Notes: generated by a model not told the origin, from the sequence alone. A stretch of DNA of 64,000 bases from Rhynchonema sp. JSB1_4 (GCA_030248065.1 JASAMV010001045.1:62001-126000); one strand, 5' to 3'; numbered from the stretch's first letter, positions 23,896 through 37,247 are shown. A program made the numbers and translations.

Positions 23896-25872
23896 GATCT
23901 ACAATCGGTACTGTTATTATGCCCATTCGGTGTTCATTTCACACTCAGACCAAGCACCGAATATCCAACCCATCTGTGAAACTTTACAGTGTCGGAAACG
24001 TCGGGAGCAGTGAGGCCCACTTTATCGCGACAGCCTAATACCATTAAGTCAGTCTAGCACCTGTACTAAGATTCCAAACTTAAAATATATAGAGAAATAC
24101 TATTCGCCACAGTGAACAGTGAGATGCCAGGTCTACCTATCTACCAATGCCTATTTTGTTGCTGATGTTTCACAATTGCAATGTAAAATACAGGCATTCT
24201 TCGCGTATTGCACACCGGCGCAACGTGTGAGCTGCAGGTGTGTGTGGTGGTCCCAGGTGCGACGCAATGTCAGTGATCGGGTGCTGGCGGGGATGAGTAT
24301 GTACGATCAGCCGGCTGAACAACTCAGTTAGTTTCTTCGATATTTTTTGAAAGATTTTTAATTTTTAAGTCCAATTTGCTTGTTGAGCAAACTGGCAGTT
24401 TGCCATAATATGCTGTCTCACTGTCGCTTTTGCGGTTTGAGATCAGGTCTCTCTTCCATTAGTAGACCCGTCTTTGCGTGTTTCAATATGGACAGGTTCT
24501 TTTACACGCACGGCAGTGGCGTATTGTTCCCTGACGATGTCACGCTTTGTTATCATGCCAAGCGGTAGCTTGCGTTATTCCGGACTTGTAAATTAGTTTG
24601 TAGACTATATGTACGTTCCTCAAAATTATATTAAACAGTCCACGTACCTTTAGGCCCCCCGTTCGACTGTTCAAGCGTCAGAAACGACACAAGCTCATCC
24701 CCGGCAGTGGTGCACCCTCCATTAAACGAAACGGGTGCATTGGTGCACAACAAGAAACCATCATATCGAAATTGTGATAATTTATCGTCAAACAATTCCA
24801 GTAAAAACATCACGAATAACCAGGTGGTGACGTGGGCAAGAATTGTTTCGGAAGGACACGGGGCCGATTCAGGCGTGGCTGATGTGGTTTTATAATGTGT
24901 GTTTATTTTGTTGGTTTGCTTTCTTTCTCCAGTTCGCTTCGTATCCGCAGTTTTGTTCTTTTAAATTCATGCAACGTGCATAGATTGTGGCTGGGTAATG
25001 CTTTACTCACAGTCACATTTTACCATCTGACAATAACGCTTGCTTATCTTGGGTATGTACCATATGATGTGTCAGTAATGTTTGCCGGAGATTTTCAGCT
25101 CAGTACAGACCATCTTTGACATTTTCCTTTGGACCGGAATTTCCACAACCCGAAGAAAAACGATGAAACTAACGGTGCTTGGATGTTCATACTGAAAATC
25201 TGTCAGACGATATGTGTATCTTACCGTTTTTAATCCATTTGTGCCGTATGCTTCATTAATTGGTATCTATCATTCATTATATCGGGTGAAAAGAGCATAT
25301 CAAAATGCGGGCATTTATGTACAAAACCAAGGTGAGACTCATTTGCATATGTACATACACAGCGATACCAAAGTACTCGTTTTTAGTGCTTTTTTACATT
25401 CAATATTTGTAACAAACTTTCATTCTTTTTCATTTTCATTTTTTCATTCTTTCACTTCATTCTTTCTTCCCGCGCCGCACTTTGATGTGTCGCGTCTAAA
25501 ACCTGTGCCCGTTGATAATCTCTGAATGAAATAAAAGTTCATCAATGAGAAAACAGCTCGGTGCAAAGACGTAAAGTTTGTACAGTTTGATTGATTGACC
25601 TTGTGCTCGTTAATGAAACGTTTATACCATTCAGCCACCATTAGAACTTCCTGTCAAGCACCCGTCCAGGGGTGTGCAAGGCTCGAGAGTTTCAAGAAGG
25701 GTCCCACATGCAGCAAAAATTAACATCCTTAAAAAGTAGATTTTTTTCAACAGTATTCTGTTTTATATCCGACAGAACACATATACATGAGAAAGGAAAA
25801 AAAGAAATGTTGGGACCTAATTATCATTGGCACAGGCACGTTCCTTCAGCAACTACATATACTACTAGGTAT
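23896..25872. other. Intergenic, no gene recognised
   Basis: Between the GPCR stop and the next repeat element there are only short frames without domains. One ATGTTTCA motif (24165) is present. Composition becomes AT-rich towards 25.9 kb. Confidence 0.45.
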
Positions 25873-26599
25873 CAGGGTTGAAAAAAAAAATTTTTTTATT
25901 AACGAGCTTTTTTTTTTAAAAAAAAAATTTTTTTTTTGATTTTTTTTTTGACGAAAAATTTTTTTATTAGAAAAAGTGTTGCAAACGACGTTTCAGGATA
26001 AATGAAATCGATACAACATATTTTTCAAAAATTGAAAAATTTTCGCCTCAGACCGAACTTGTGTGGTGACACCCGGTAGTATTGTGCAGATTCCATGGTC
26101 TCCGACCAGTCTGAGGTTGATGTTCACTAACGATGTTACTCTGATGTATTGTAGCATGCCGTACAACGTATTTTAATGCATCTAATGCCGTATATCTGAT
26201 ATACGACCATCAAAATATCGATTACAGCCCAAATCTTGCGCGTCAGATCGACTTTGCGCTCCCGGTTTTGCACCAGACCTGCATATATACATGTGTAGTA
26301 GCATGTAGTAGTACATTATCGGTGCCACATCACTATAAAAGACCAGCCCCGCGCATCCCTGTACGGATTTGGGGACAATACAGAACGCCGCAGGCGCGAT
26401 TTTGGAAAAATTGTCTCGTCCACAGAAAAAAAGTGCCAATTTTTTGCCTCGAAAAAGGCCATTTTTGGACATTTTAGCCCATTTTGGGCAACTTTTTTTT
26501 ATTAAAAAAAAAAGCAAAATCTGAGTTTCAAAAAAAAAAATTTTTTTTTTTAAAAAAAAATTTTTTAATTGACCACTTTTTTTTTTTGAAACAACCCTG
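25873..26599. mobile_element. CAGGGTTG(A)n / T-rich TIR element, intact copy
   Basis: Starts CAGGGTTGAAAAAAA and ends TTGAAACAACCCTG. It includes GTACTACATG..., CGCCGCAGGCGCGATTTTGG and GCATGCCGTACAACG. The copy at 38772-41389 is in inverse orientation and is interrupted by a second insertion. No transposase frame seen. Confidence 0.8.
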
Positions 26600-26886
26600 C
26601 TAGGTATAATACTGTATTCGGACGCAAGAGGATCCGTTTTCCCGTTACCTACCTAGACATGCGCGCGCCAGGTGCGCAACGTGGTAACTTTTTATTTTAA
26701 ATCGAGCAACATACTATATACTAGGTTTTTAAGTAATTTGCAATTAATGGTCGGAGCGGAGCACAGTTCTCCCAGAGAGAGACATTTCAGTTCTGCAGCG
26801 ATACAATGGAATTGCATAATTGTGTGTTGTCTTTGACGTGAATGGATTACAATTTTATTTAAAAATCGCGTTGTACGAACTCAACA

Positions 26887-28782
26887 ATGTCGCTTTGTAC
26901 TTTATTCATTTCTCTTGCAATATTTGTCGAAACGGGCACCGCGTATAACCTAGTCAACTCTTTACCCTTTACCCAAGCTCAAAAGGACCATTTGCTCAAC
27001 GAACATAACAAATTCAGAGCTCAGGTTTGCCAAAGAGAGGGTTGCTTGCATTGGAGACAACTATTGTACTTTTCATCAAATGAAAAACTTGAATTAGATA
27101 ATTTTTATCAAGTTAGTAAAAAATATTGTGAATAAAATTTCAGATGCCGGCAACCGACATGCGTCTTCTCGACTGGGACGCTAGTCTTGAAACATCAGCT
27201 CAGGCGCACGCAAACAAATGCATTTATAAGCACAGCGGATTGACAAATAGAGGTTTGCTCAAAGATACATTAGTGTACGTAACTTTCTTGTTGTGTTGGT
27301 AACACCAGGTACAGTTTCATTCTGCTTTTTATAGCACCTGGGTAATTTTGTAACTTAAAGTATAGTGCACCATCCATGTGTATGTAGTCAAGGCTGTCAA
27401 CTGGTCCGTAGTCGTTAATTCCCAATCTCCCTCGCCATGACATTTCTGTGGCTATTCTTCATAGTGACCAAAAAAATGCCTTGTGCCAATATTCAACACG
27501 CCAGAACGAAGCTTGACTGTGCCAACCCAGGCATTCACTACGACGAGAATATTTGGATCGGGTCACATAGCGACATGCGCAACGCATCATTTGCGTGGTT
27601 CGACGAGGGTCGATCGTGTGACACGTCATGCCGCGTTGATGCGTGGAGTTCGTGTTGTGCACATTACCAGACGGTGAGGGAAGTGTGATGTTTCACGGGG
27701 TGTGTGTGTGTCATGGTCATGCCTGGCCCTATTGTTCCAGCCGGTTCGTTTGTTTGTTTCGACCACCCAAGACGTGAAAAAACCCGAAATGGGTTTCGAA
27801 TAGCGAAACTAAAACTCTACCAGTAAACTTTTAACTCTAACTTTTGCCGTAAATCCTTGACATTTCGCGAAAATTGGATATTCACAAACTTTTTTTGACC
27901 AGGTTATGCCAAACAAATTTGACGGTTACCAATCGGCGTGTGTGCTCGCAAATCTCCTGGGCCTCGAAATGAAAAGCTCCGTTTGAAACATCAGCTTGCT
28001 TTACCCAGATGATCAACCACAACGCTTCATCGATTGGCTGTGGTTTCGCGCATTGTCGTTCAGTCTCAATGCACCCACGTGCCCGTTCATTCAAGTATAT
28101 TCTCGTCTGTCAATATTCGCCCGCCAAAGTGTTCCAATTTGAGTTCGAATTCGGAAACACGATTTTCAGGTTTGGTTCAGGCGTGTTTCTTCTCACATGT
28201 CTTGTTTAGTCTGTATCAGAATGTTTCCTTGGCTTTTGTTGTGCCTGAAATGGTATGTATCAAGCTGCTAAATATTAATACTGACGATGTATACGCAATG
28301 TCAGGCCAGTAACACCAGGCCAACACGAGCTTCGATTTCGGAGGTGGCATATTAGGGAAACGTTCAGACGTAGCTGCTGTTTTGGGAAATGATATACGTT
28401 GTAGAATACAACATGGTGCATGAGGACATCCTCTTCATTTCCTTTTTGCAAGTACACCACCTCCGAAATCGGGCTCGTATGGTCTTACAACACTGCGAGT
28501 GAAGACCATGTTTCGGTGCTGACGTGGCAATCTGTGGAGGTTTCACACCGACGATGACCTTGGGCACCGGCCGCCCCCCATCTATGGAAACAGCCATTCA
28601 AAGCACTACACAATAACACACATTATGTGATGTTTCACAGAACACGCCTGCCGCTCTACCGTCGTCGTACGGGTGCCAAGGGTGCGTGTGCTCACTGTCG
28701 CAGGGACATGCCTGATTGTTGGCAGCACTCATTGTGCTACAACAGAGTCGAGTTTGAGAGGAAGAGACGCCGAACCACGTGA
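26887..28782 (+). CDS. Secreted CAP / SCP-like (venom-allergen-like) protein
   Basis: Proposed exons 26887-27024, 27144-27274, 27505-27673, 28009-28130 and 28641-28782 give an open frame of 233 residues. Residues 1-20 are a signal peptide (MSLCTLFISLAIFVETGTAY). The CAP fold follows: LLNEHNKFRAQ, then ATDMRLLDWDASLETSAQAHA (core helix), YDENIW (GENIW-like), CCAHYQT (GHYTQ-like) and IGCGFAHC with YILVCQYSP (the CNYSP signature). A short Cys-rich tail (KGACAHC...DC..HSLCYN) ends the protein, as in many nematode vap/scl proteins. The tetrad is partly changed: D for G in GEN and A for G in GHY. CAP proteins are secreted and diverse; no specific activity can be inferred. The donors at 27274 and 28130 are the least certain; I chose them because they preserve phase. 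Confidence 0.85.
28317..28492. mobile_element. Hairpin MITE in CAP intron 4
   Basis: CCAACACGAGC...GATTTCGGAGGTGG pairs with CCACCTCCGAAATCGGGCTCG about 130 bp later. A one-ended fragment with the same right arm lies at 32397-32427. Confidence 0.7.
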
Positions 28783-29989
28783 TCTACATGGTCTTCATTC
28801 TTGCATTGCGATCCTTCAGATTTTTTTAAAAAATATTTTGATATTGTTGCATTTCAATGAATTTGGTTTGCCACGCGGTTTTTTGCATAAATTTGATGAT
28901 TATCAGCGGCGGAGCGCCGTTGGAACAAAAATACTATAAGATCTATGCTCTTTTAATTCTGCTCTTTTTCCTTGGCCAAAATGATCTGGTTCAAACTGAT
29001 TTTGCTCAACTCAGACGCACTGCACACACTATGCATGTATGTACCGTACTTTGGCGGCCATCGAAATGAAAGAGAAACGCCAGGATTGGGCAAAAAAATT
29101 AAAAAAATTTTTTTTAAAAAGGTTCTAATTTTAAAAACAAACTTTTTTTCAAGATTTTTCGGGAAACAAAATGTTCTAAAACGTCCAAAAATGGCCTTTT
29201 TGGGGGTTATTATTTGTCATTTTTTCTCAAGGGTCGAAACCAGCCCGATCACCATTAATTTAGTGTTGTAGAATCAGAGTGTTAGGAGACAGAAAATTTG
29301 GATTGTTTTTTGATAAACATCTGAATGAATGAATGTCTTTCGTCTTCATTTAAATCTCGACATCAGTTGTCTATTTCACAGCCACAGCAATATGTTGACG
29401 GTTCTTTCTACCGAGTCATTTCTCAAGAACAAGCAGCCAGGCTCTGTACAACTATACACCAAACCGGTCTTATTTATTAAAGCTCCTGGTCGCGACATCA
29501 AAGCCGTTGCACTTCGGCCCAAGCAAACGTTTGGCCGAAGTTACTTAGCTCAAACAGCTGCCAGTTCTGGCCTGCACTTCGGCCTTTTTTCATGTCTTCA
29601 AAATCAAATAATGTTTCACAATTCTTGAATGACGACAAATTCCTACTCTGCACTTTACCACTTTATGAGTTGTGTATTCGCGAATATTATATGTGAAAAA
29701 CAGGGTTCCTCATTTTAGTTTTGCATGAGCTAGAAGCACTTCAAACTTCAATCGAGTTTTTCTCGAAACCTGCCATATGCACTTAGGCCTTTTTGGTTTG
29801 ATTGGCTCGAGTTGTGCGCACGCACATGAACATGAGCCAATGATGAATTGATTACACGGTATTATGATTTATTTCCATGTGGCTTGTAACTTTCATGCTT
29901 ACTGCAAAAATAAAATGAATGAATGAATGAATTGATCACAGCCTTTTTGAGGACATTTGCAATGATTCCGGTCATGCATATCTTTTTGT

Positions 29990-30583
29990 GCTTTTGTGTT
30001 GTCCCGCGGCTATTGTATATATTTTGTCCGGCGCCAAGGAGTTCATTAATAATGGTTCGCCAGCTTTTTTCAGTTGCAAAAACGTTAGTGAAACAGTTCT
30101 AGATCCAACGGTTCCAACAGCATGAACCCATGTACCCTATCACCAGCCAATCCAGGGACGCCACAGGAGCCAAGGCTTTTTGGTTTGGCCAATAAGGACT
30201 TTTTAGTTTGGCCCCCCTCGCCGAATGCTGGATACGCCACTGCTCTATATACTGTATGCAAACATTGGGTAACAAAGCTGGAAGTTCCTTTTAGTAGGAC
30301 CCGATTGGGGAACCCCTCGGTCACAAAAACAGAACATGTTGTTTCAAACGTATTAAAACGGGAGAGTTGATTCGCATTTGGAGTTTGCGGCATTGTACGA
30401 TCTGAAAATTGATTATTCAGCTTGCTAATCCCTTGTCTGGTTCGTACACTTTTTTTTTTTCGGATAAGGCAGAAAAGAAAAAAATAATAATAAAAATAAT
30501 AAAAAAAATAAAAAAATAAAAAAAAAAAAAAAATAAATTATATTATTTTTTATTTATTAAAAATAAAAAAAAAATATAAAAAA

Positions 30584-30620
<37 letters not shown>

Positions 30621-30760
30621 TATTATTTTTTTTTTATAATTTATTATTATGTCTCAAATTATACTGGCACATGCGACCATCGGGTGTAATAAATCAAACG
30701 GCCGATGCAACTGAGTTTTGCTGTGTTGTTGTAGAACAATAGAACGAAGTTAGTTCAATT
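29990..30760. repeat. Diverged duplicate of 36540-36935 (5' flank of a lectin copy)
   Basis: Shares in order GAGTTCATTA(A/T)..ATGGT, GACCCGATTGGGGAA, TTGCGGCAT/TTGCCGCAT, ATAAATCAAACGG and CAACTGAGTTTTGCTG with the segment before the decayed lectin exon at 37.1 kb. This supports duplication of gene plus upstream DNA. Confidence 0.65.
30460..30652. repeat. A/T low-complexity tract
   Basis: Almost pure A and T with (AAT)n and poly-A stretches. Confidence 0.95.
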
Positions 30761-31692
30761 CAATTCATTAATTTTCATACAGGGCCATACATTAACATGA
30801 CAAAGTCACGATGGTAAGATGGTTGACATCTACGGTTCCATGTATTGTATATGTGTATGTGGTGATTGAGGAAATTTAACATTTTTCACCGGTGATAATG
30901 GCACTGAAGCGTCGCCGAAGTGCTTTCGCTACGCACCCGTTGGGCAGCCTGGCTGATGTTTCACGCGCGATACATCAAACAGTTTGTGCATGGTGCCTAA
31001 TCGCCTGGGTCGCAAGCATGCCGTTGACGTCCGATGCAAACACAGGTCCCTTTCCTTCGATGACAGGCTAGGTACATACATATGTAGGATTGGAATGAGC
31101 AATTGCTTTGTTTTCTGTGCCGCACCATCATCATGACCATCAGTTGAGAGGTAGGGTCTCACAACTTCTTTTGCCCCGAAAGTGAATTGGAAACGTGGCT
31201 ATGCGTCAGATGCCGTGGTGATGGATCCAGCGACTTTTGAGCCAAAAACCGAGCAAAGCTACTGTATTGGACGCGATTTTCGATTTCTTTTTCTCATTTC
31301 GCCAAGATGCGCCCACTGCGGGGCCTCTTTGACCAAGGAGGAGGATAGGGTACAGCGTAGTGCTAGGGAGAAGGGGTCCCCACTGGGCGGGTACGCTTTA
31401 TCCGTCTCCGTGGTAAGCCTGTAACCCGTCTCCCTCTCCGGATACGAGTTTCCCGACACGCAGTTGTATGCCTAAAATGGCGATTTTTTGGTCAAGACTG
31501 TCAAAAATCGCCGAAATAACCCTGTCACAGATTTTTTTGCCAAATGGGGAATTTTTTTGCTAATTTTTTCCAAAGGCCAAAATACTGGACAGGGCCAGGC
31601 ACCACATTGCGGAAGCATGAGATCCGCTATCGAGTAGCAGAGCCCTAAACACCGGGCCGAGGAATATAGAGACAGAAAAAGCTTATGCCAGA

Positions 31693-34600
31693 TTGTACAC
31701 CTATGTATACTGTTTGTATATGGCAGCAGTTTTCATCATGTTAGTTCCAGATCTGAACTCCGCTTGTATGTCATTGCAACCTGCTCAAGCGCCAGTGATG
31801 TTCCGAAGTCGATGTATTGCATTTTCGATTCCGGGAGGCACTCGTGCACAAGCAGAAACGATGTGCACAGAACTGCCTAATGGACATCTGGCCATTATGA
31901 ACGCGAATGAGCTGCACACAAATTTGGTTCAAGCTTGGGCGAACGCTGTATGTTCATGATAGATGATCGTTTTCGCATTCTGCGGTTTTATTCAGTTCGT
32001 CGTTGCTCGCTTGCCGTCGGCGGCGAAAACATAGACCAACGCTACCAGCAGGTCTAACTGGTCTCGCTTACTGATTAAGTGTGTATCGTATTTCCTATTT
32101 ATGCAAGGCATTGGAAACAAACGACCCCACGTTATAACTGAACTCCTGTTTGGGGTCGAGATTTCAAGAGAATAAGATTGTGTCCTTGTTAACCAAGTGC
32201 TGCACTCAGCAGCAAAAAAATGAAATGTTTCATTGACATGATGGCAGCGCACACGTAAAGGCAAACTACGCCCGATTTTGGGGGTGATGTGCTTACAAAA
32301 CGAATAGAAAGAGAAAATCCTCATGCGCCACGTTGTATTCCAGAATGTGTAACACTTCCCAAATCAGCAGCCACGTATGAATGTTTCACTATCTGCCACC
32401 TCCGAAATCGGGCTCGTGTTGGCGTAGCGTTACTATACAAAGCTCACAGCCAGCATGTGAAACATTGTTGTTGTTACTTTCCACAGGCAAACTGTGACAT
32501 GTTTTTGCCAGCTGCCTGATTGAGCCGAAATTGTAATCTCGACTGGAAGTTCAGTTATAACACGGAGTCGTTTGCTTCCCTGGACCAAGAAAAACAGGAA
32601 ACACATATAGGCAATCCGCCAGCTCATGGCACTCAACACACACAGGCTGCACGCTACATTACTGCCATCAATGAATGCCTCTATCCTCTGCAGTCGTGAG
32701 TTGAAACATCCCCAAATTTTGCAACAGTGCAGAAAAGTGTTATATCAAGCAGCAAATGAAAACTGAATAAATTAAAAAGCGGTCACCAAAGTATGACAGT
32801 CGCCCAAAGTGTACGTTTTGTTTAGAAAATGGCGTGTGCTGCTGCATGCGCGCTGTGTGTATCAAAAGTGCCATGAGCCGATGGATTGCCTATACAATGG
32901 GTTTACAACGAAGGCAAACTAGCTCTGCTTTGCAGACTTGGGCCATACCGTATTACCCTGAATTGTTGGTCACGGGTTACTGTAGCCAGGTGGGAATCGG
33001 GCCGGGTTACCTCGGCCCGGCCCGACGAGGTCCTGGGGTTGGCCCGGCCCGGCCCGACAGTTCGGGCCGGAAAGTACGGCCCGGCCCGGTCCGACATTGA
33101 AAAAAGTCGGCCCGGCCCTGCCCGATTTTTTATGGCCCGATTGTTTCTGATGATATTTTGAAGAAAATTTCGTGATGCAAAAATTACAGTTTTTTGTTTA
33201 AAAATATATGAAAATCATAGAAGTCGGTCCTAAGCTGCTGAATCGCAAGAAATTTTGGTTAATTTAAAGTAAAAAGTCACGATTTTTTATTGAAATTCGA
33301 TGATGTCGGGCCTTTTCGGCCCGGCCTGGCCCGGCCCGACATTCCGAAAAGCCGGCCCGGCCCGGCCCGATTCCCACCTCTGAACCCGAACCATTTTAGG
33401 TGTGTAAGAATTCAGGGTGGTGCCGTATGGTCTACGCAGGGTTGGGCAAAAAACGTTTTTTTCAAACGCAAAAGCGCCCAGATGACCAAAATATGCCCCC
33501 CAAAAAATTGGAAAACGCTCATGTTGGGAAGAAAACGTGGTTAAATGAAGTAATTCTATGTGTTCTGAGGCAAAATAAACGGGTTTCAACCCTTTTCTAG
33601 CGAGTTGTTAAGATCCCATATCAGACCCGCATCATGGCACCAACTTTGGCCGGGGTCATATCATTGAAAGTCAAACTCCGTATATCGACGTATCTCGACA
33701 AAGTAAAAGTTGGTCGAAAATTTTTTGAAAAAAATGTGCAGGGTACTTTCCCTGAAAAAAACAGGGAAAATCAAGAAAATTCAGGATTTAAAAAAAAACG
33801 AAAAACGACCCAGGCGTTTTTTTAAAAAAAAACGTCGGTTTTTAAAGAAAAAAACGCCGTCGTTTTTTTCCACAACCCTGGGTCTAGGTCTGCAAAGCAC
33901 GGCTGGTTTGCCTTTAGGCACATGATTTCAAGCGTGTGATGAGTATGTTGCAGACGGAATTTGGCGTCATTTTTTTGTTACCGAAGCAGATCAATGGAGT
34001 TTGTGTTGGATTTGTTTTACAAAAGAATGTAACACGACATCCAGGATGGTGTATAGTCCGACCACCAGCTCATGAGATGCCTGTTGTGGTTCCACGTGTT
34101 TCGAAACATTTCGAAAACAAAAGAAAGAGAAATTGGGTGTGTTTATGCACTGTCGATTTCTCTTTCTCTTGTTTTCGAAAAGTTTCGAAACACGAGTTAC
34201 CTTAACAAGCGTCTCATGAGTTGGTCGTTGGACATCATCTTAACCGGTGGTTGATGTTTTTAGTCGCAAATGCGAACTATTTATATTCATAGTAATACTC
34301 CTCATTGAGGGCTATCCGACAAGTTCGCACAGTCATGCCCACGTATCTGTTAGTCGACTGACCCCAAGTGTGGCTGCGTGGCCAACAACACCCGGCTCGG
34401 ACGACGACTGGCATTTCAAGTTCAAAGGACTGTTGTATGGACCGATACCGACGCGCAGCCAAGGCATGCAACATTATAGCAACGTATCCCTTTGATTAAG
34501 ATCGAAGCGAAAGTGTTTTACTTTCAAGTGTTGAATGTTGTTCAATATAGGTTATGATTCTCACTGGTTCAATGGCGCAAGTGACGGCTATGGCACCGAC

Positions 34601-36168
34601 AGCGGCGCCGGGGCGAATCCGAATCGAATCGGGGCGCAATGTGCCATGCTGTACACGGACTACACTGTGCATGGGCTGGCTGACGAACTGTGCGGCACCT
34701 ACACTGGCTTCGCAATCTGTGAATACCGTATGTTTGTGCCACATGTAATTTGCTACTTCGTTTCCGATGTTCGTCGCTTTTGTGTTGGGCAGCATTGTAC
34801 AAATGTATAGTTACGATGTACCCTATGCGTACGTATATCGGCCATAACTCGTCACGGGCGCCACAGGCGCGCACGGGCGGTCTGTGCGTCTTACGGGCGC
34901 ACGTTAAACATAAGAAAAGTTGCAGCCATGTGCGGCAGCATGCCATGCCGGCATGCAATCTACGAAAATCTCTGAAATCTGCCGAAACTGTACAGGGTGT
35001 TTAAAATGCGTGCATGCTGCGCATGTCATGTGCGCGCGTGAGAGTTGTATTGCTTTGATTTTTACAATGGTTTGTCCGTTTGTTGCGTCAAGCAATGACA
35101 TTCTAGTATCGGTTTCATCACACAACAGGCATGCGCAGCCATTACGCTCCAGTGCCCTAATACAACCTGTAAAAGGCGCGTGAAATATTGAAAAATTTTG
35201 GTCGTCTAGTTCAAATCCACAGAAGAAATTCAACTGTTCGCAGCAAGAAAACCTGTCTGCTGCGCACATGACTCATGGCCACTCATACAAGGGTGCGTTG
35301 CATGGGTCCCCAAGGACGAAGATTTCACAGCTCGAAATGCACAACAAATGATTTCTCACGATCACAGGCTAGCATACAAAAAAAGCGTACCGCTACAAAT
35401 TATTGCGCATTTGCATACAAAAAATGCGATCTAGTATCCTACACCTACATTGCATGCGTGAAACATTAGTGCCGCAGCTATAACACGTTGGTCAGCGAGC
35501 CTGTAGCCCACGCGCATTGAACGCACACCCTGTAGAGCGGCCGTGCGCCCGTGCGCCCGTCGTGGCAGCGCCGTAAGACGCACAAAGCGCCCGTGACGAG
35601 CTATGGTCGTATATCTGTACGATAGGCACAAGCCCGATCTCAAACTTGGAGATCGGCAACCGATCGTGTCTTGGTCACCCGCCTTATAACGGTGCTAATC
35701 ATTTCGCCCATGTTTCTTCCTGTCCGACATAGGCGCCCTCGAGCAAGAATTCACCGAGATCTTGTCCCACCGTGACCAACGGGTTGTCGATGCAGCCGTA
35801 TTCTCTCAACCCACCGTCAATCTGTTGTTGCAATGCATTCGTGAATGTGCACGCAATTGGGTGTGCGCTACTGTCGGGTGAGTCGGGACAGGAAATATTC
35901 TTTCTGTACAGCACCCCCCAATTAGAGCCCCGGACCGGGCAATATTGTGAAGCGTTTCCGAATAGAGCAGTCTGCGCTTTATGTAAAAAATGTAGTATAT
36001 TCCACATTACAAAATAGTAGCTAGCTTTGATTGAAAATTGATCCGCCAAAGCTCTGTTTCAGCTACAACGCCGTCACCCAAGATTGTCGCCTTGCCCTGG
36101 TCTATGAGAATGACAACAGCACGTTCTACGAGTCGGCTCCTGGCTACAAAATGTACACCGTATACTGA
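31693..36168 (+). CDS. C-type lectin with C-terminal PAN-like domain (paralogue 1)
   Basis: Exons 31693-31947, 34310-34463, 34551-34727, 35733-35877 and 36063-36168 give 278 residues in frame. A signal peptide precedes the first Cys (start at 31693, or at the internal Met 31723). The lectin domain begins with FRSRCIAFS...QAETMCTELPNGHLAIMNA and ends with GAQCAMLYTDY...DELC...AICEY; no EPN or WND calcium/sugar motif is visible. The last two exons encode LLLQCIRECARNWVCATVGY...DCRLALVYE, a PAN/apple-type cysteine pattern. The product is probably secreted, as in the large nematode clec families, with ligand unknown. The second intron has a GC donor (CAAG|GCATGC), where the paralogue has GT. Introns are filled with repeats: MITE C, a GC array, a CAGGGTTGGGC element, and foldbacks at 34051 and 34829. 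Confidence 0.85.
32606..32895. mobile_element. MITE family C, uninterrupted copy
   Basis: TATAGGCAATCCGCCAGCTC...CATGAGCCGATGGATTGCCTATA. It reads straight through GTGTGTATC-AAAAGTGCC, the site where the copy at 14461 carries a 1.07-kb insertion. Confidence 0.88.
32990..33382. repeat. CGGCCCGGCCC block with inverted ends
   Basis: GTGGGAATCGGGCCGGG at the left and CCCGGCCCGATTCCCAC at the right form the ends of a 390-bp block. It is related to the larger GC array at 9.75-11.2 kb. Confidence 0.75.
33437..33880. mobile_element. CAGGGTTGGGCAAAAA element, copy 2
   Basis: CAGGGTTGGGCAAAAAACG to TTCCACAACCCTG. The body is collinear with 21354-21866 in the same orientation, slightly shorter. Confidence 0.85.
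34051..34240. mobile_element. MITE family D, copy 1 (lectin 1 intron)
   Basis: GTATAGTCCGACCACCAGCT..CATGAGA at one end and TCTCATGAGTTGGTCG at the other. Internal arms CGTGTTTCGAAACATTTCG / CGAAAAGTTTCGAAACACG pair. A longer copy is at 44105-44470. Confidence 0.75.
34829..35622. mobile_element. Foldback element in lectin 1 intron 3
   Basis: CGTATATCGGCCATAACTCG..TCACGGGCGC at the left is inverted as GCGCCCGTGACGAGCTATGG..CGTATATCTG at the right. Inner segments (GTCTTACGGGCGC / GCGCCGTAAGAC) also pair. Confidence 0.75.
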
Positions 36169-36539
36169 ATGGAAAATATTTTACGTTCGTGATACAGTAA
36201 TTTAGTGCAACTGTATAAAGATAATCATATGCATTTTTTAAAACGTCATGATGACTACACTCTATACATGACAATTGCTTTTCACTTAAAACTATAAGGG
36301 TTAAGTAATTGACGTAAAATGGATCCGGTTGTCTACTTGCAGGCTTGCAAATCTGGAGTGTGCGAAGCTCGGGCCATAGCTGTAGACTATCATCAATCCA
36401 TCTTCGATTGTTGTCAGAGCCGATATGACGCAAATATGGTAATGCTCTGAAACATGCACGGTTGATTTAATGATGAACTGACATGCGCTTTTGTTCGGAT
36501 ACTCGCAATAATCATTACGTCAATGCATCTTTTTTGTCA

Positions 36540-36935
36540 TTTTGTTTGGTTCGGCTGCTGTTGCATGGTTTCTGGCACCACTGAGTTCATTATTGATGGT
36601 CAGCCAGTACATTTTTATTGCAATAATGTTTAGTGCAAGGTGAAACAATTCTATTCAGCTTGAAGCGCATGAGAGCATTCATTTAACCCGGAGGTTCACT
36701 TTTTTGTATGACCCGATTGGGGAAAGCCTTCACGAAAACGGGACATGCCCACATGAAATGATATCAGGATAGCAGAGTTCCAGAACCACATGTTTATTCT
36801 CATGTGAAACTTGCCGCATACCATCTAAACCTTCATTATTGTTCAGCTGCATGCATGTGTCACATGATTTTGCTGCAATAAATCAAACGGACGAGGCAAC
36901 TGAGTTTTGCTGTTGTTACCGAGAACAATAGAAAA
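36540..36935. repeat. Duplicate of 29990-30760
   Basis: Contains GACCCGATTGGGGAA, TTGCCGCAT, ATAAATCAAACGG and CAACTGAGTTTTGCTG in the same order as the earlier copy, upstream of the decayed lectin exon. Confidence 0.65.
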
Positions 36936-37089
36936 TTGTCAGTCGTCACCACGGATCATTGTATGTGGGTAACCGCCGTGCCTTGGGCACGTGTATTCTG
37001 TTCCATTAAACGCACCGTGGTGCCGTCAACCTTTTCAGAGATTGAGAAAACATATTTTTTTGTTTGCAGTAAGACTTGTGACGATTACC

Positions 37090-37247
37090 ACAAAACGTCG
37101 CAGAAGTGTTCCAGCTGTATGTCATTGTCATCTGCTCCTCTGCGAGCCCCAGCGATGTATACAAGTCGATGTTTCGCATTATTACCACAACCGGGGGCAC
37201 TCGTGACCAAATTGAAGCAATGTGCAACCTATTGTGCATCTGTTAGC
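37090..37247 (+). pseudogene. Decayed C-type lectin first exon
   Basis: A frame reading SCMSLSSAP..RAPAMYTSRCFAL aligns with the first lectin exon of both intact paralogues. It shifts frame about 50 nt later (the GGTR and QIEAMC equivalents are in a different frame) and runs into stops. No matching downstream lectin exons follow before lectin 2. Its 5' flank (36540-36935) matches 29990-30760, so it looks like the relic of a third tandem copy. Confidence 0.7.

Larger units (their letters stand above)
28783..31692. other. Intergenic between CAP and lectin 1
   Basis: No gene recognised. It holds a one-ended CAGGATTGGGC element (about 29081-29230), a diverged duplicate of 36540-36935 (29990-30760, see separate entry), a poly-A/T block at 30460-30650, and ATGTTTCA motifs at 29611 and 30956. 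Confidence 0.45.

Noticed and set aside
27903..27983. Possible CAP exon after the acceptor at 27902 (VMPNKFDGYQ...)
   Set aside because: It follows a usable acceptor in frame, but the conserved IGCGFAHC and CQYSP residues are in the exon starting at 28009, which joins exon 27505-27673 directly in the same phase.
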